Part shown: piece by piece, positions 12,556-24,478 of the stretch
Numbering within the stretch: the first letter of the stretch is position 1
Layout: every line of letters begins with the position of its first letter
Source: Isoetes taiwanensis
Taxonomy: Eukaryota; Streptophyta; Lycopodiopsida; Isoetales; Isoetaceae
Assembly (NCBI GenBank): GCA_021234155.1
Contig: JAJEKV010000017.1
Span: 3,206,024-3,270,023, forward strand
DNA: 64,000 nucleotides
Direction of reading: 5' to 3'
Notes under the pieces: generated by a model
Told to the model about the DNA's origin: nothing
What the model saw: the letters and a program-made list of their open reading frames with translations, nothing else
The model's database searches: none
Position numbers and translations under genes: made by a program

Positions 12556-12559
12556 TGGA

Positions 12560-13340
12560 AGCCATTAGCTGAGAAGAATCACAGAAATCGAACCATGCAA
12601 TGAAGAAGGAACTACAATCATTTATGAAAACATGCACTTTTGAACTTGTGAAAAGAACAATTAAATAACATTGTAAATATTAAATGGATTTACAAGTTAA
12701 AAGCTAGGAATAAAATAATAAGTCTCATATCTATAAAGCTAGACTGGTTGCCAGGTGTTACTCTTTAAAAAAAGGTCTAGAATACGTCGAGACATTTTCT
12801 CCGATAGTACTTTCAAGCATTAGAATTGCTTTGGCAATGCAAATGCTTATAATTTTGAAGTTCATCAGGATGCCAGCACTCCTATCGTGAATGCAAACTA
12901 GAGGAAGAAATATTTATAAAGAGTAGATAGTATTTTTACGTCATGTCACATTGGAAAGTCTATTGTGGGGACTTGAACCCCTACCATCCTACCACAAAAC
13001 CCGTGCCCTTACGAACAAGCCACAAAAACAAAATGAGAAAGGAAATGACATGGTATAGAAGTTAGGAATCTAGAATGAACAATGTTGCATAATGCATGGA
13101 CAATTGTTTCTAAGAGGAAGTGCTTTGAAAATTATTTGTGAGAGCTTATACATTAGAAAAGGTGAAGATGAGTTTTGTATTCTATCTATCTATTATTGCA
13201 TCGTATTTAGATGATTGTATTTTAGTGGTAAATAGAAACCAAAAATTTGGATGGCCATAAACGAGGCAAAAAAAGTTTAAGATGACACATTTAGGATGCT
13301 TAAAGATTTATGAGGTGAAGTACCAAAATGGAGGAAATGG
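12560..13340 (+). pseudogene. Ty1/copia reverse transcriptase remnant
   Basis: Read on the plus strand in several frames, this stretch recovers the order of the copia reverse transcriptase. An AM..EL.SFMK..TFELV block lies near 12590, then YKARLVA near 12730, then VETFSPIV...SIRIALAM near 12800, then an EE.IY-like end of the first half near 12910. A YLDDCILVV active-site-like motif lies near 13210, followed by a FKMTHLG block near 13275. YLDD replaces the usual YVDD. Many stops and frameshifts and an inserted tRNA-like segment (about 12955-13030) break it, so it cannot be expressed. No LTRs are assigned. The family identification is by motif order and I regard it as fairly safe. Confidence 0.7.
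12961..13025 (-). repeat. tRNA-like (SINE-like) insert
   Basis: On the minus strand a B-box-like GGTTCAAGTCC (12979-12969) sits in a T-arm-like hairpin with GGGG and CCCC stems. About 43 bases upstream there is a weak A-box-like TGGCTTGTTCGTAAGG (13022-13007). The segment splits the copia reverse transcriptase between its two halves. It could be a tRNA-derived SINE head or a tRNA pseudogene; no poly(A) tail or clean target duplication is visible. Confidence 0.4.
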
Positions 13341-13625
13341 TGACGATGGCTAATAGTGTGGAGAATTATAGCAACAAGAAATGATCAATGCGTGGGATAT
13401 TAAGCCTCCACGAGATCTGTTTGCTCATCACGAGAAGGGCGCTGCAGGGGTAGTCATTCTTGTTGATCCGATTTTAAAGGGGGCACTTGAAGACAGCCAC
13501 CAACCATGAGTTAAAATAAGTATTTTGGCATCTGTATAGTACAGTGTCATAGTAATGGTGTCACGCACAGCTCAGCATAAGCTTCCTATAGTAGCCCAGA
13601 GGGATTCGCCCAGGGAATCAATACT

Positions 13626-15145
13626 TGCAGAAGTCCCTACTTTCATTATCGGTGCACTCACCGTTATACAAGCGATTCTTCCCCCACACTGACTCCATGG
13701 CGTCTGAGGGCCTCCACATATCTTTGCACCGTAGTCCAGTGGGAAGAGTAGGGTGTCATTCTGTCTCCCTCGGGGCCTACTAGCGGGCGTAACATACATG
13801 TCAGGTAGCACATACATCCATCATATGACCATAGCGAAGGATGGTGCACTCCACATATCATAGGCGAAGATCAGCACATCACATAAGGAATCCTACCGAG
13901 GCTCAGGACTTGGGGATGGTGACAAACTTGGGGTCTCGAGGCTCTTTAAATGAAATTCCTTGGCAATGGATTTGGCTGGCATAAGAACATGGCCTAGGGT
14001 TGTCACTCCATCGCCCTCTACTGTACCACGCTGCGGGAGTAGGCTGAAGAAAGTGTTGGGACTGGCTGTAGCCATGGGATGCATAGCCAGAAATTTATCT
14101 GGGTTTGCATCCTCCCGGTTCGATGGGCCGAGGTAGGAGTCGCTCCCTCGAGAGATCTCATGCTGATTCAAGGTGACTAGAGGGCCTTGCTGATGATGGA
14201 AACTTGAACTCAATGGAAGAGTCATATTCACCACCTCACAGTGTCGAGGCCCATGCCTAGCCCACTAGGTGGCAAGCGTGAACCTAGTCACAGTGACCCC
14301 CGGCAGTCTTTACACAGGAGGGGTGGTTCAAGAATCGAACATGAACCTCTATAAGCTGATCTGGTCCTTCCACCCACAATGACTTAAAGGTGTGGCTCAA
14401 GCATTACCTGAGGCCATGACCCCTACTTTGTATTGCTTTAGAAGGGAGGCTACTCTAGGAGCATCAACTACAAGGCTTTAGGTCTACCCCTTCCCAATAC
14501 AAGGAGTTCCACGGAGATCTGACATCAACTTCATCACCCAGAAATACTAAGAACTAGATCTAATCCACCGAGTTAGGTTCTTTGGTTAGTGTCCGAATCT
14601 AAGATCTAGATAGCTACTATGGGCAATTTAATGAGTCTAAACCCTCTGATTCTATGACTAGAGAGCGGTTTAAGCATGGTGACCAAATCTGATCTTGAGT
14701 GGCTCCTCGACTGGTTCAACCATCCTGTTGAAATTTGGCTGATCAGAGGCATTAGATTACAATTCGCTTGGCTGGCGTCACGGGGCCCGGTTTGTAATCT
14801 GGGGCAGCCAAAGTGACTCTAAAAACCTAAGGAGAAAACTATGAAAGCAGGGTTTCCTACCCTAAATAGATATGGGGTTTAGGCTGGGGTTTCCAATTAC
14901 ACAATTGGCATGTGGATGATGGAAAGGCCTGCCTTTAATGGCTAGGTGGCAAATATGCCAACATGAAAGGTGTGTGCCCTCATTAATGTGCATGTGCACA
15001 TTAATAATATATGAACACTCTGTGGTGCCTGGGCTACTTACTGGCTATCAGATTGGTACCACGTCGGTCCGAGATTAGGCGTGTATGCATGTGTGAAGTG
15101 CGAATTATCTCGTCTGGGATAGTATCTTGTCTTTGAGCGATCACA
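13626..15145 (-). repeat. 3' LTR of the minus-strand gypsy element
   Basis: It matches 24877-26370 along its length with many substitutions and small indels. Shared landmarks include CTACCCTAAATAGATATGGG, CTACAAGGCTTTAGGTCTAC and CATGGCCTAGGGTTGTC. On the minus strand a purine run, CAGGAGAA, precedes its TGTGATCG start, as a polypurine tract would. Confidence 0.8.
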
Positions 15146-16240
15146 TTCTCCTGTGAAATGATCTTTGTCCATGACATGGTAAGATCTCCACCTTAGGATC
15201 TTCTAACCTGCAGCCTGCAATCCAGCGTGATGCCTCACGGTATAATCTTTATACATTTTATCAGATTCTCTAAAGTGGCAATTACTTTTAGAACATTATT
15301 CGTCATTGTCTTATGGAATGCTTATCAATTCTTAACACCATTTAACAAATTTATTCACTATCTTAAGTTAGACAAAATTTCAACATTTCTTATCTATAAT
15401 TATTGTCCGAGGGTACTCTTCATTCATACCTTTTGTTCAACAAAACTGTGTTGCAGGTCTTATGCTTCGACCTCCTTGCCTAGGGACTCCTACTTGGCCT
15501 GCGGTGGAGCACTACGTTAGTACCGTTTTAATTATTTAATAGAATTTTGATTTATATGGTGACCACCCCACCTATCTACATGAATGCATGGCTAATCTCC
15601 GTGAGGAAGGATGAATCTTCCATAATGGCCGTGGAGGCAGTAGCCCTATATGCCTATATGCCACTCATGCCTACACCTCCTAAGTTGCCAGTGGAGGTCT
15701 CCTTCTCGTGGAAGCGTGAAGGATGGATTCACTCCTATCAAAGCATATATGGGGCTAAAGGTGCTTTCCTATCAATGCATTCCTTAATGACCTGCTATAA
15801 ATTCGTCTCCTTAAAATTAGGACAGTAGACTCTAATCTACCTTCCACTGTGAGAGGCGTTATGCCTACATTAGGCATTTACACCCGCCCTAGAGATCACG
15901 TGGTGGATCTCATCGCCAAATTATTTCATGTGACTCATACCAAGCATAAATTTGGCATGGTGATTAATCTGGCTATACAAGAATTAACCTACACAAATCG
16001 ACATGCACGAGGCGATTTCTTGGGAGATGTGCCAGAGCCATTGCTCCATAAATTGTGGAGTGCTTTGCTTTACTAAATCTTTCTTAAAGAGTACCCCGCG
16101 TGAAGATCCTTCCAGCGGTAAGTGTTTCCTTGACCAAATCTTGGAGAGATTGATCTCATGTTTTCTTGACTTTATCAGAATCGAGATTACGGAACTATTT
16201 CAGTGTTCCTCGATCATTTTCCAACAAGGTTGCGTGAATC
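15146..16240 (-). other. 3' end of the gypsy internal region, no clear domain
   Basis: This lies between the integrase remnant and the 3' LTR. Plus-strand frames of 93 and 75 codons at 15547-15828 and 15849-16076 are open but match nothing I know, and they run antisense to the element. It may be an untranslated 3' region with extra inserted DNA. Confidence 0.4.
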
Positions 16241-17300
16241 AAGACTTCGTCTGGATTCGGAGTGCATATCCTTGTAAACTCCGTGGAGACATGAATCTTT
16301 TGGGTGTGGCAGGTCCTTTGTAAACTGATTGCGGTTCTCGACTAATGCAGAGTCCATTTACCTTGGAGCCAAGCTGCCTGTTGCAGATCTGAGAGCTTGG
16401 CACCTTCACCTTAATCTTGAGCCAAACATCATCTCCCTTTGAACTCTCTTCTTGTTGATGGCATGTGATGCTCTTTTTAACTGACTTCTTCTTTGCTAGC
16501 GGGCAACCCACGAACTTCCTCTACAAGGCTGCGCATATCATTGTCTGTACCCGAAACTTCCCTTTGACGCGAGGTTGTGCCAGAGTGTAAAGGTTGGCTT
16601 GCTTGATAGCCGTAATTGATCATAAGCAGCTGACATTTGGGATGATTCTGCTTGGTGCTGTGTATACAAACTCAAGTGAATAAATTCTTCCCACATATAC
16701 TTTGCTATTTCGGACATAGATTTGTGTCCTCTAAAATTGTTGGTCCGTCGTGTATCAAATGCGAGGATGATATGCTGAGTGCTCATGGATAGCTTAAGTC
16801 TGGATGTCGTCGCAAAGAGGTCTTGCCAAAGGCACTCATGAATTTAGGATCACATGGGAGATGATCTCCTTGGCATGCCATGAAGCTGAAGATCTGCTGA
16901 AGAGCTTTCTTTGGCTAATCCATGGCTGTCGTAGGATGCACCCAAAGGCACAAAATGTGCCATCTTGACAACTTGACCTACCATTAAAGGGCTATCCTTG
17001 CCTCGGCATTCTTGAAGTCACGTGATGAAATCCTGTCTTTGATTACCTCCCACTTGGCGTTTGGCCCAGCTAGCTCTAATGCCCACAGGTGTTGCTCACG
17101 CGCCGTCTGTTGGCATAAGTGACATTCATGATGTAGCTTGAGCTATTTGCTTCTTCATTCGGCCAATAATGACTCTTTGCTGCTTTTTGAAATATCATTT
17201 TCCATGAATCCATGGCAGCTATTGGGTGTTTATGCGTGTCGTGGAGAGATCCAACTTCCTTACACTGATGATTGGTCCTTGCAGCTTGTTCCTGGTATAA
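16240..17300 (-). pseudogene. gypsy integrase remnant
   Basis: The zinc-binding head is recognisable on the minus strand at about 17290-17100 as LHDTHKHPIAA, then a SHYWPN block, then a degenerate C..C. The catalytic core follows at about 17060-16840 with WEVIKD...MAHF-like and SFMACQG-like segments, which correspond to WEVITMDF, KMAHF and LHGMP of the family. KLSMSTQH and a SSQMSAAYDQL segment near 16.8-16.6 kb correspond to the STAYHPQTDGQ and later SSTG.SPF regions. Several frameshifts and stops separate these blocks, so nothing functional is left. Integrase would insert the cDNA copy into the genome. Confidence comes from the order of blocks, not from any one match. Confidence 0.7.
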
Positions 17301-17559
17301 CAGGTTTTCCCTTCTTATAATGCTTGAAGGCCTCCGGCTCATCTGTTCCTAGCCTCTTAGAAAGGCTTGCCCGCTCCCGCTGAAATCACGTCAGATTGGC
17401 AAAGGACTCTTCAATCTTACCAAAGTGTGGAGAGGTATGAAATTGCATTTGTGCACTCTAGTTATCGAGGATGCCTTGAAAGTGCATCTGCTACCACATT
17501 GAACTTCAGAAGCATGAATATATCAAAGTCATATTCTTGAGAATTCCATCCATCTCCGG

Positions 17560-17970
17560 CTGCCTCAGTTGGGGGTGTGGTTCGTCGAATACATATTGAA
17601 TACGGTGGTGCGGTATCCGTGGAACTTCTTTAAGAGATAATGCCTCCATATTCTTAATGCCACGACAACCGCAAGCAATTCACGATGCGTCGTTGGGTAA
17701 GCGGCGATCTCGTGTCGTTCATCTTCCTGAATCATAGCTACCACAGCTCTTCTTGCATAACCCACTTTGCTTTTGTGCTTCTCACCCCATGTCTGTTGCT
17801 GGCTTATCTTTCTCGGGTCCCGTGAGGGGTTAAAGGCCCGGGGCTGTTGTTTAAAACTTCCTTCAACAGATTCAAATCCCTTTGGAAACCATGCCAATGC
17901 TCTCTTAATCTTTCACCTTCCTACGCCCTCGTTAGGTCGCAATTGGCAGGGGCTGCTATCGCCAACAAAA
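17560..17970 (-). pseudogene. gypsy RNase H remnant
   Basis: The minus-strand frame at 17565-17897 contains HEIAAYPTTHRELLAVVVAL followed by RIWRHYLL, the typical end of the RNase H domain of Ty3/gypsy polyproteins (YPTHDQELLAVV.ALR.WRHYL). It lies between the reverse transcriptase and integrase remnants, the expected position. The N-terminal catalytic part is scrambled by frameshifts. Confidence 0.75.
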
Positions 17971-17979
17971 GGGATTCTT

Positions 17980-18650
17980 CCCGCGGGGAGCTTCCGCAGC
18001 TAGCGAGTACCACTGCTTCAAAAGTAAGAAACTTAGAGCCTGCGTGCATTCTTGTGCCGACCTTGAATCCTTTGCTTCAATCTTGCGGGGTCCGTCGAGA
18101 TGCCTTCTACCGAGATCCACGCTGACCAAGGGGTAATTTCCACCTTCTGCGATTGCCAGTGGCGCCCGACAACAGAGTACAGCAGTGCCTCTTCAGCTTC
18201 TCTAGCACCCTTCTCAAGTGTTGCGTGCTCTTCAAGGGATGCTATACGCAAAGTATCATCAAAGAAAACAATCACAAGGTGTCGGGAACTCACGAAGATA
18301 TAAGTTCATGAGCCTCATGAGCGTTGGGGAACATTTGATAAGCCCGAGCATCCACTTTGTGAACTCCGCAATGCCACATCTGCAAATCACGAAGGCGGTC
18401 TTGTGGATATCCTCCTCCTTTATCCGTGTCATTGATAGCGACATGCAGTGATTTTGGAGAAGATCTTTGCTCATAGGCTGATCCATCAAGTCATGTCGAT
18501 GCTTGGGAGAAGCATACTTGTTCTTAATGGTGTGTGCTTGAAATTCAAGCTGTCTATAATTTTATGCACATTCTCAAAGATCCATCCTTCTTCTTGACAA
18601 AAGAATGGGGCGCTCCAAATGGCGGACCACTAGGTCCTAATGAAACCTAG
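17980..18650 (-). pseudogene. gypsy reverse transcriptase remnant
   Basis: On the minus strand, [12 protein letters not shown] and the LMRLMN block at 18489-18259 match the [12 protein letters not shown] and FMRLMN motifs of the plus-strand element at 47 kb. VIVFFDDTLRIAS near 18270 is the active-site FFDD box with ILIYS changed. Upstream, a YRQLE..HTIKNKYA-like stretch near 18.55 kb gives the first conserved block. Frames change between blocks, so the gene is dead. Confidence 0.75.
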
Positions 18651-19029
18651 GTGGCGGCTCTAGCGCTAGCTCAGACAACTCTGCGTTTGTCTGTCCTATA
18701 GGGCACTTAGCATTGGCTTTTGTTCCCGATTCAGTGCTGTCGCTTTTCGAGCTCCCCTATAAGGAGGAGCTGCCAGTCTCATCTAGAAAGAGATCGTGGA
18801 ACTCGTGCGATCAACTTAAGCTATTGCCTGACAGCAGGCATCTTGTCTTCTTTGCTTCCTTCCAATTCCGACTCACTAATCTCAAAGCGAAGATGCTTAT
18901 GCTGCTTGCTCCTCTTGGTATTCGCTGAGCAATGGAGTTTAGAATACAACTTGCTGGTGAACAACTTCTTTGTTATTTATTAGTCTTGCCGTGAGTTGTT
19001 GGGAAGGTCACCTTCCGCTTTCCACAATC

Positions 19030-19245
19030 AATAATGGCCCCTGCTGGTCAAGTACTCATGCCTATTATCAAGTCATATTTGCCGTGCTTGCATTACCTCA
19101 GCCCCATCACGGATCTTAATCCCGACGGTGATGCCAAAGTTGAGTTCTTTTGCACGCATGCGCCCTTGCTCCACTTGCTAAGACAGCGGGCCTTGAAGCA
19201 CCATGACTTTAATGGTTTCAACAACATTTGAACCATTCTGGGAGG
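19030..19245 (-). pseudogene. gypsy aspartic protease remnant, C-terminal part
   Basis: A minus-strand stretch reads GKYDLIIGM, then IIDCGKRKVTF. It parallels RKYDLIVGMEF and NIDCEKHVLTF in the plus-strand element at 46.36-46.44 kb. The DSG-type catalytic motif upstream is not clearly readable. Confidence 0.6.
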
Positions 19246-19449
19246 TAAAGTTATGGCTACTTCCCGGAATCTATCGGGGACTATATAAAATGACTTGGCC
19301 TTGGCACCTTTAATGAAATTACTTTTATCTGGCTCTCTTGCTTGCTCTGTATCTATTCGCGGCAAGATATGACTACTCACTGAATCTTGTCGGGCCTCCT
19401 AAGCCCGTCGTCGTCGATCCAAAGTGTCCCAATCTCCCAACTCTTGTGC

Positions 19450-19510
19450 CTCATGACATATGGGCGGAGTTCATTCTATAGCCTGGCTGGAAACACACGA
19501 AGCAAAGTGC
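19450..19510 (-). pseudogene. gag zinc-knuckle remnant
   Basis: The minus strand from 19504 encodes CFVCFQPGYRMNSAHM. It aligns with CFRCFPPGHRMQDCPY in the plus-strand element, with the third and fourth zinc ligands (H and C) replaced. This ties the two gypsy elements to one lineage. Confidence 0.7.
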
Positions 19511-19859
19511 TTTCTATGCACTCTGTCCTCTTCTCCTTGGGCATGGCTTTCTGAAAGGATCGCCTTGCTTTAGATGGTTGACCCTTCTGTTTGTCTTTGA
19601 AGGACACTGCTTCTTCTCCTTCCCTTGATTGCCACTATATGGGGCTCTAGCTGGTCTGAAATTTGGGCGTCTCGGGCTAAAACTGCTGCTCGCACCTTTA
19701 TCTTAGTATCTTTGACACTCTGTTAGAGGTCTGTCCCTTGCAAGCTTATTGCCTTGGACTCATAAACCGGAGAATCTTGTTAAGGGTTTGTGCCTTACAA
19801 GCAGAAGGATCTCCTCATTCGGACGCTGATGCTTAACTTTCCCTTTGCATGCTTCTCAC

Positions 19860-20060
19860 CTAGCTTTGGCTCTGTGCCAATATAAATTCCTCGTATTGTT
19901 GCATGCACGACTTGTTGCCTTCTTTGCAGCACATTAAATTTCTTTGCATCATCTTTGGACTTGTGCTCTCTTGGAATGGCGGCAGAAGGCTTTGCTTAAA
20001 CTGTGAACACGCAAGCATCCTGGCAGCCGCGAGCCTTGGCATAAGCCCTTCCACCAAATC
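19860..20060 (-). pseudogene. gag core remnant
   Basis: The minus-strand frame at 19860-20057 contains SLLPPFQESTSP...MQRNLMCC followed by EGNKSCMQQYEEFILAQ. The spacing fits the retrotransposon gag core (FLPP...L...QG.KSV..Y..EF). It lies upstream of the zinc knuckle, as expected. Stops on both sides show decay. Confidence 0.6.
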
Positions 20061-20064
20061 GTCT

Positions 20065-22450
20065 TGCTCGCCGGGTTATTTGTTGCCACCTGCCTTTATC
20101 CTTATCCTTCATACTATAGGCATTGCGTGTTATTGGCTCATCTCGTCAAGCCAAGCCTGCGCCTCCATGCGACGCTTGTTTTAAGCTGAGAATTGCTCGA
20201 GCTTCACGGCCTTCAAACATTTCCCAATCACGAGTCTGCTTCTTACGGTAGTCAGTTCTTGTGTCCCTTTAGCCGTCCCTCAGGGTTGTTCCTCGCCTTT
20301 TGATACCTTTCCCGGACTGATTACGCTCTTCTTCTTCCTCGAATGCGGTCACGAATCACGAGCTTAATTGGTCCAGAGGCTGGGGACCTTCCTCTTATCA
20401 CTTCTTGTCTCTTCTGTTCTCAGAGCTGATGCTTCTGCGGCGGTTGAGCGTTACCACCCGAACACCCGCTCACCTTTATGGAAGCTAGCAAGGCCTTCTC
20501 TGTTGAGGAGTCCGTCCTCATTTGCGATATGTTCTTCTTAGGGTCATTTGTCCAAATTCTTCCAAGCGGGTTCCTTGCGGTCGTGGCTTTGGTGGCTCAC
20601 ATTCCTGTAAGTTCCCTTGATTGTAGTTCTCCTGGCAGCTTAGGCCTCTGGCTGCATACACAAGTGGTTCATATCTACGCAGTTAGTTTTCCTTGCTTTT
20701 CTTGCATTATTTATGTTTGTTGGCATGGTTGAGGGACACAAAATATATCAACAAAACATTTATAGTGCAAAGAGAATGTTATATTTATATTTTATATTAC
20801 CCAATACAAGAACTTGTAACTCACGCTAATCATTTTAACATTTGATCTTGGGTAGATGGATTATCCTCGAGAACTTTTTCACTTGAGACTTTGCATTCCC
20901 CTTTGAATGGCCCAAGTTCCTAGAGACATTGGCTGAGATCCACCACATGTGCTCTTGCTAAATCTTCTATTCTGCGTTGGGAGGTGTAAGCTCTTTACAT
21001 CCTTGTGATCTTACTGCCGCTGTAAAGGAACGTGCAGAGTCGAAGGCGTCGAGTGCCATCTTTCACGAGTTGCATACTTTCGGTGTTAAGGGGTAGCCGT
21101 GCATGCATGAGATCTGAGTGCAATCAGCGATACTCCTTCCTGGCCTGCGGGGTGAATTTGCGGTGGATAACGCTATTCTTCCATCCGCCGGTAATGGCGG
21201 AGTAATGGCGTAGTGACGCAACCGTTGCGAGAGCGGATCGGCCCTTTCGGTATCCAGCTGCGTATGCCTTCGAAATCATCAACCTCCGCAAGTGGTGAGC
21301 TCCTGTAGTCTCGGTATTCGCGCTGAAGCCCTCGGTGTCGGTCGCTGTCCTATCAGGGGAGGTCTTTCGCGGGCCGGAGCTTCGCCGTTAGGATGTTTGA
21401 GGGTGCTTGCCGTGAGGATCCCATCGTTCTGGAGCAAAGGAACTCTTCACTCCGTCGGTGGCTTGTTCGGCCTTATGCGCCTCCATGATGCTTTGATGTT
21501 CTTTGTAGGCAGATGTCGGAGGTAAGCTCTCCCGTGCTTAATTCGGCTTCCCTTGCCCGGAAGTCGGATATCTCGAATGAAGTCGTCAAGTCCGTTAACC
21601 GGGTTGGTCGCGGCAACTCTTCAGGTCGGTTACTCCGCTTTCCACACTCAGGGAGGTTTGAATGTAAACCCAGGGCGAAACTCCTCGCACCTTGATTATA
21701 ATGGGAGCTAGGCTTGATGCCTAGCTTGGGGGTGGTGGCGACTCTGATCTGCCGGCTTCTTCGAAGTCTTGCCCTCGCTCACCTTGTGGCGCTCCTCACG
21801 CTGGGTCAGGCTCAGCATAGATCTTCCTCCTCAGTTCTGTTCATCCAGTCTTCTTCCTTCCTTCTGCTCTGTTCATCTTGTGTGAGGGGTAGTTGTTATA
21901 TTTGCTTTCACGGCTAATGGATCCGTCCATGGGGGGAATAGAGTTTCCCGATGTTCTCGGCAAGTGGGTGAGAAGATTGCGAGGGCAGTGTTGAAGAGAA
22001 GTACTTGTAGTCTGTTGTGATTAGGACCATTGGCTTTCAGATGCGGTCGCTGTTTGTGAAATTATTTGGCGATGTTAGGACATGCGTCTAATCTTTGCCT
22101 ACTTGAGGGCTGTCTAGGAACAAAATATCCTACACAAGGGAGTTGCATAAGCTGGTTCTACCCTAGCTTGGAACTTCGATCAAGACCTCTACTATAGGCG
22201 GATGGCGGTACCAAGGTTGCTTGGGCGTCTACGCCTCCTTCACGAATACGGAAGATTTGGTCGGCGTCGGCCCCTCGGCGGCATGGCCATTTGTACCATC
22301 TCTGGAAATCCCGAGGAAGTTGCCATTTGATTAGTGCAGGAAAGGGGTAACAAGCGGTTGCAAGAGCCTCGAGGGGAGTTGGGAAATCGGCTAGAAGAGG
22401 CGGAGGCTTGATTTGTAGGGTGCTATCTTGAAGTAGCGGGTCTATTTATA
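20065..22450 (-). other. extra sequence inside the gypsy gag region, GC-rich
   Basis: This stretch is too long to be ordinary gag leader. On the minus strand near 22287 there is an ATG followed by a proline/arginine-rich start, MPPRGRRRP, typical of gypsy gag N-termini, soon ended by a stop. The rest, 20.7-22.2 kb, has no motif I recognise; plus frames at 21292-21525 and 20478-20732 appear to be chance. Confidence 0.35.
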
Positions 22451-22666
22451 GAAAGAGCCTAATTTTGTTGAAAATTTCCTGGGATTGGGTAATTCTAGCA
22501 TCTGAGGTCAAATACGGAGTTTGAGGACTGCGCAGAGATGTTTAGACAAAATGGAATTACCTAAAAGATGCTATCGATGAGTTGAAGGTGACTTGGCAAG
22601 TCTGGTGAAGAATTAGTAAGAGTCTCCACGACTTAGCGCCTAAGCTTCAAAACTAACTTTTTTGTT

Positions 22667-22880
22667 TCGCGACGGTAGCGGCTGTATGAAGTTATCAATC
22701 ATTCGATTGAAGTCAATTTGGGTAAACTAATGGGCATGCCAGGGTGATGGGCTCATCAGTTTGGTAGTCGACCCCTTATTTGGTCAATTTAGATACATTT
22801 TCGGTCAAGTTTGGTGAGGTCTCACAGCTTGTACCGGCACCAATCCTAACTTTTTGTTTGGCGGCCAGTAGCGGTACGAA
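22667..22880 (-). repeat. leader motif pair 1 (two copies, about 191 bp apart)
   Basis: A GC-rich core, GCGAC-GGTAGCGG-TATGAA, occurs at about 22667-22688 and as GCGGCCAGTAGCGGTACGAA at 22861-22880. A CTAAC...TTTTGTTT run precedes each on the plus strand. The same motif pair occurs at 24.48-24.68 kb. Confidence 0.7.
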
Positions 22881-23299
22881 CATCATGTCTCGGCTCCCCA
22901 AATGTCCTATTTCAGCGAAATAAAAGCTAAAAACTTATTGTTGCTCTAATTTACTCAGTTTATGTCAACAATTACACAAAATTGCTCTATATTACAGGGG
23001 TACAGTGGCAGCAAAGTTTCTGAGTTCTCCTTATGCGGTCATAAGACTCATGTCTTGTCGCGTGGGTGCCTAAACTGGCGTGGATGGTAGGCTGTTGAAT
23101 CTTCAAAATGTTGCACTATCTTTGCCCTCGGCCACCGCCTCCTTGCATTGCCCGGTAGGCCTAGGTAGTAATCTAAATTACATTTCACCGGCTGCGCCTT
23201 CCGCTTAACCCGGCGAAGGGAGCCGCGGGAATTAGGGGCGGAAGGCTGCGCTGGAAGTGTCTAATCTCTAACGCTCTTCTCTCCCTCCTTCCTGCTCCC

Positions 23300-24221
23300 A
23301 AACTTTCTTCTGGGTGTGACTTGGGAATATGAGCCGGTGGTGGGCCTTAAGGTTCTTTGCTTAAGATTTGGTAGCCCTCACTCGATGAACTTAACTCTGT
23401 TTTCTTCATAATGTTGTTGTTATGACCTCCATTTTCTTCGCTATAGGCCCGTGCTCTCTCATCTTCCTCTCGTAAATCTTATGCGGTGGCGTAGAGCTGG
23501 GGCGGTCGTGGTTACTTCTTTCTATCCCATCTTAGAATTATTGGGGGCTTCTGCACTTGGTCTTGGTGGGGTTGCTCGGGTACTTCTGCTGTGCTGGGTG
23601 CTTGGGCTGCCTGCAGGTCGGGGTTGATCCTCATCAGAAGAGTCGTCGGAAGGGTTTGGAGGTTCGTCGAGGTTGCCATCCTTGATAATAATGTTGGGGT
23701 TAAATTTGCCTCTCTTCCTTGGCCGATGATCCTTTGTTCTCCCTTCGCCAGCCACAGACTTCCCACTTCGCTTTCTTCTTTTCTTACTGCTGCGCTTTGT
23801 TTCCTCTTCTTCTTTTCCTCTTTTATCTTCCCTTCTCTTAGCAGAGCTCATTACTTCACGATGAATCTTCTAAGGTCTGCTACCTCGGTGGCTCGGACCT
23901 GTCACTTGCTCATCACCTTTCGAGGATCTCCGTGGAGTCGTCCCGAATAGATGCCTTGTTCTGCTGCGGATCTCGCTCATTTCCTCCTTACACCTCCCTC
24001 GTCTGTTCGTCCATGGGTTTGGTGATGTGGCTTCGTCCTCCCTCCACTGCTGGTTGAGGCTTGTCCCGATCAAATGGGAGGTGTCTTGCCTCTTCGTCAG
24101 AAGGCGAGCGACCCCCTCTTGCGGAGCCTCTCCCACGAGCATCTTAGAATGATCACATCTCGGTGGCTGGTGGTTCGCCTGGGGCGGCACTTCCCTTAAC
24201 GATTTTGTTTGGTTGGGCCAT
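23300..24221 (-). pseudogene. lysine/arginine-rich gag-like reading frame, broken
   Basis: An ATG at 24221 on the minus strand starts MAQPNKIVKGSAAPGEPPAT about 640 bp inside the 5' LTR, a normal leader length. After frameshifts a very basic, acidic and low-complexity stretch follows: the frame at 23851-23522 has KRREDKRGKEEEETKRSSKK, then proline/serine/aspartate-rich sequence. No zinc knuckle or gag core is recognisable here; those lie 3 kb further on. It could be the N-terminus of gag, an extra upstream ORF, or a second inserted element. I do not assign a function. Confidence 0.4.
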
Positions 24222-24478
24222 GTTTTCACGGTTAAATCAATGGATAAAGCGTAGAAAGATGCTTCGGGTTTAGGAAGAAGCCCCAGTTTCTAGGGCTTAG
24301 ACCTTGAAAAAAATGAGAGTTCCCTACATCTATTGCAAGCTTGAGAATTTGGGTAAAACTCCAGTTGTAAGTTTAACATGCTAAGGCACCAACTTATCTA
24401 AAACTTATACTTATTTCAGACTTTTCCTACCTATTGGTCTCACATTTAGCCTCGTTCCAATACTAATGTTGGATTTTC

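Noticed and set aside
15547-16076. Plus-strand frames of 93 and 75 codons as a host gene
   Set aside because: They lie antisense inside the minus-strand gypsy element and show no recognisable domain.
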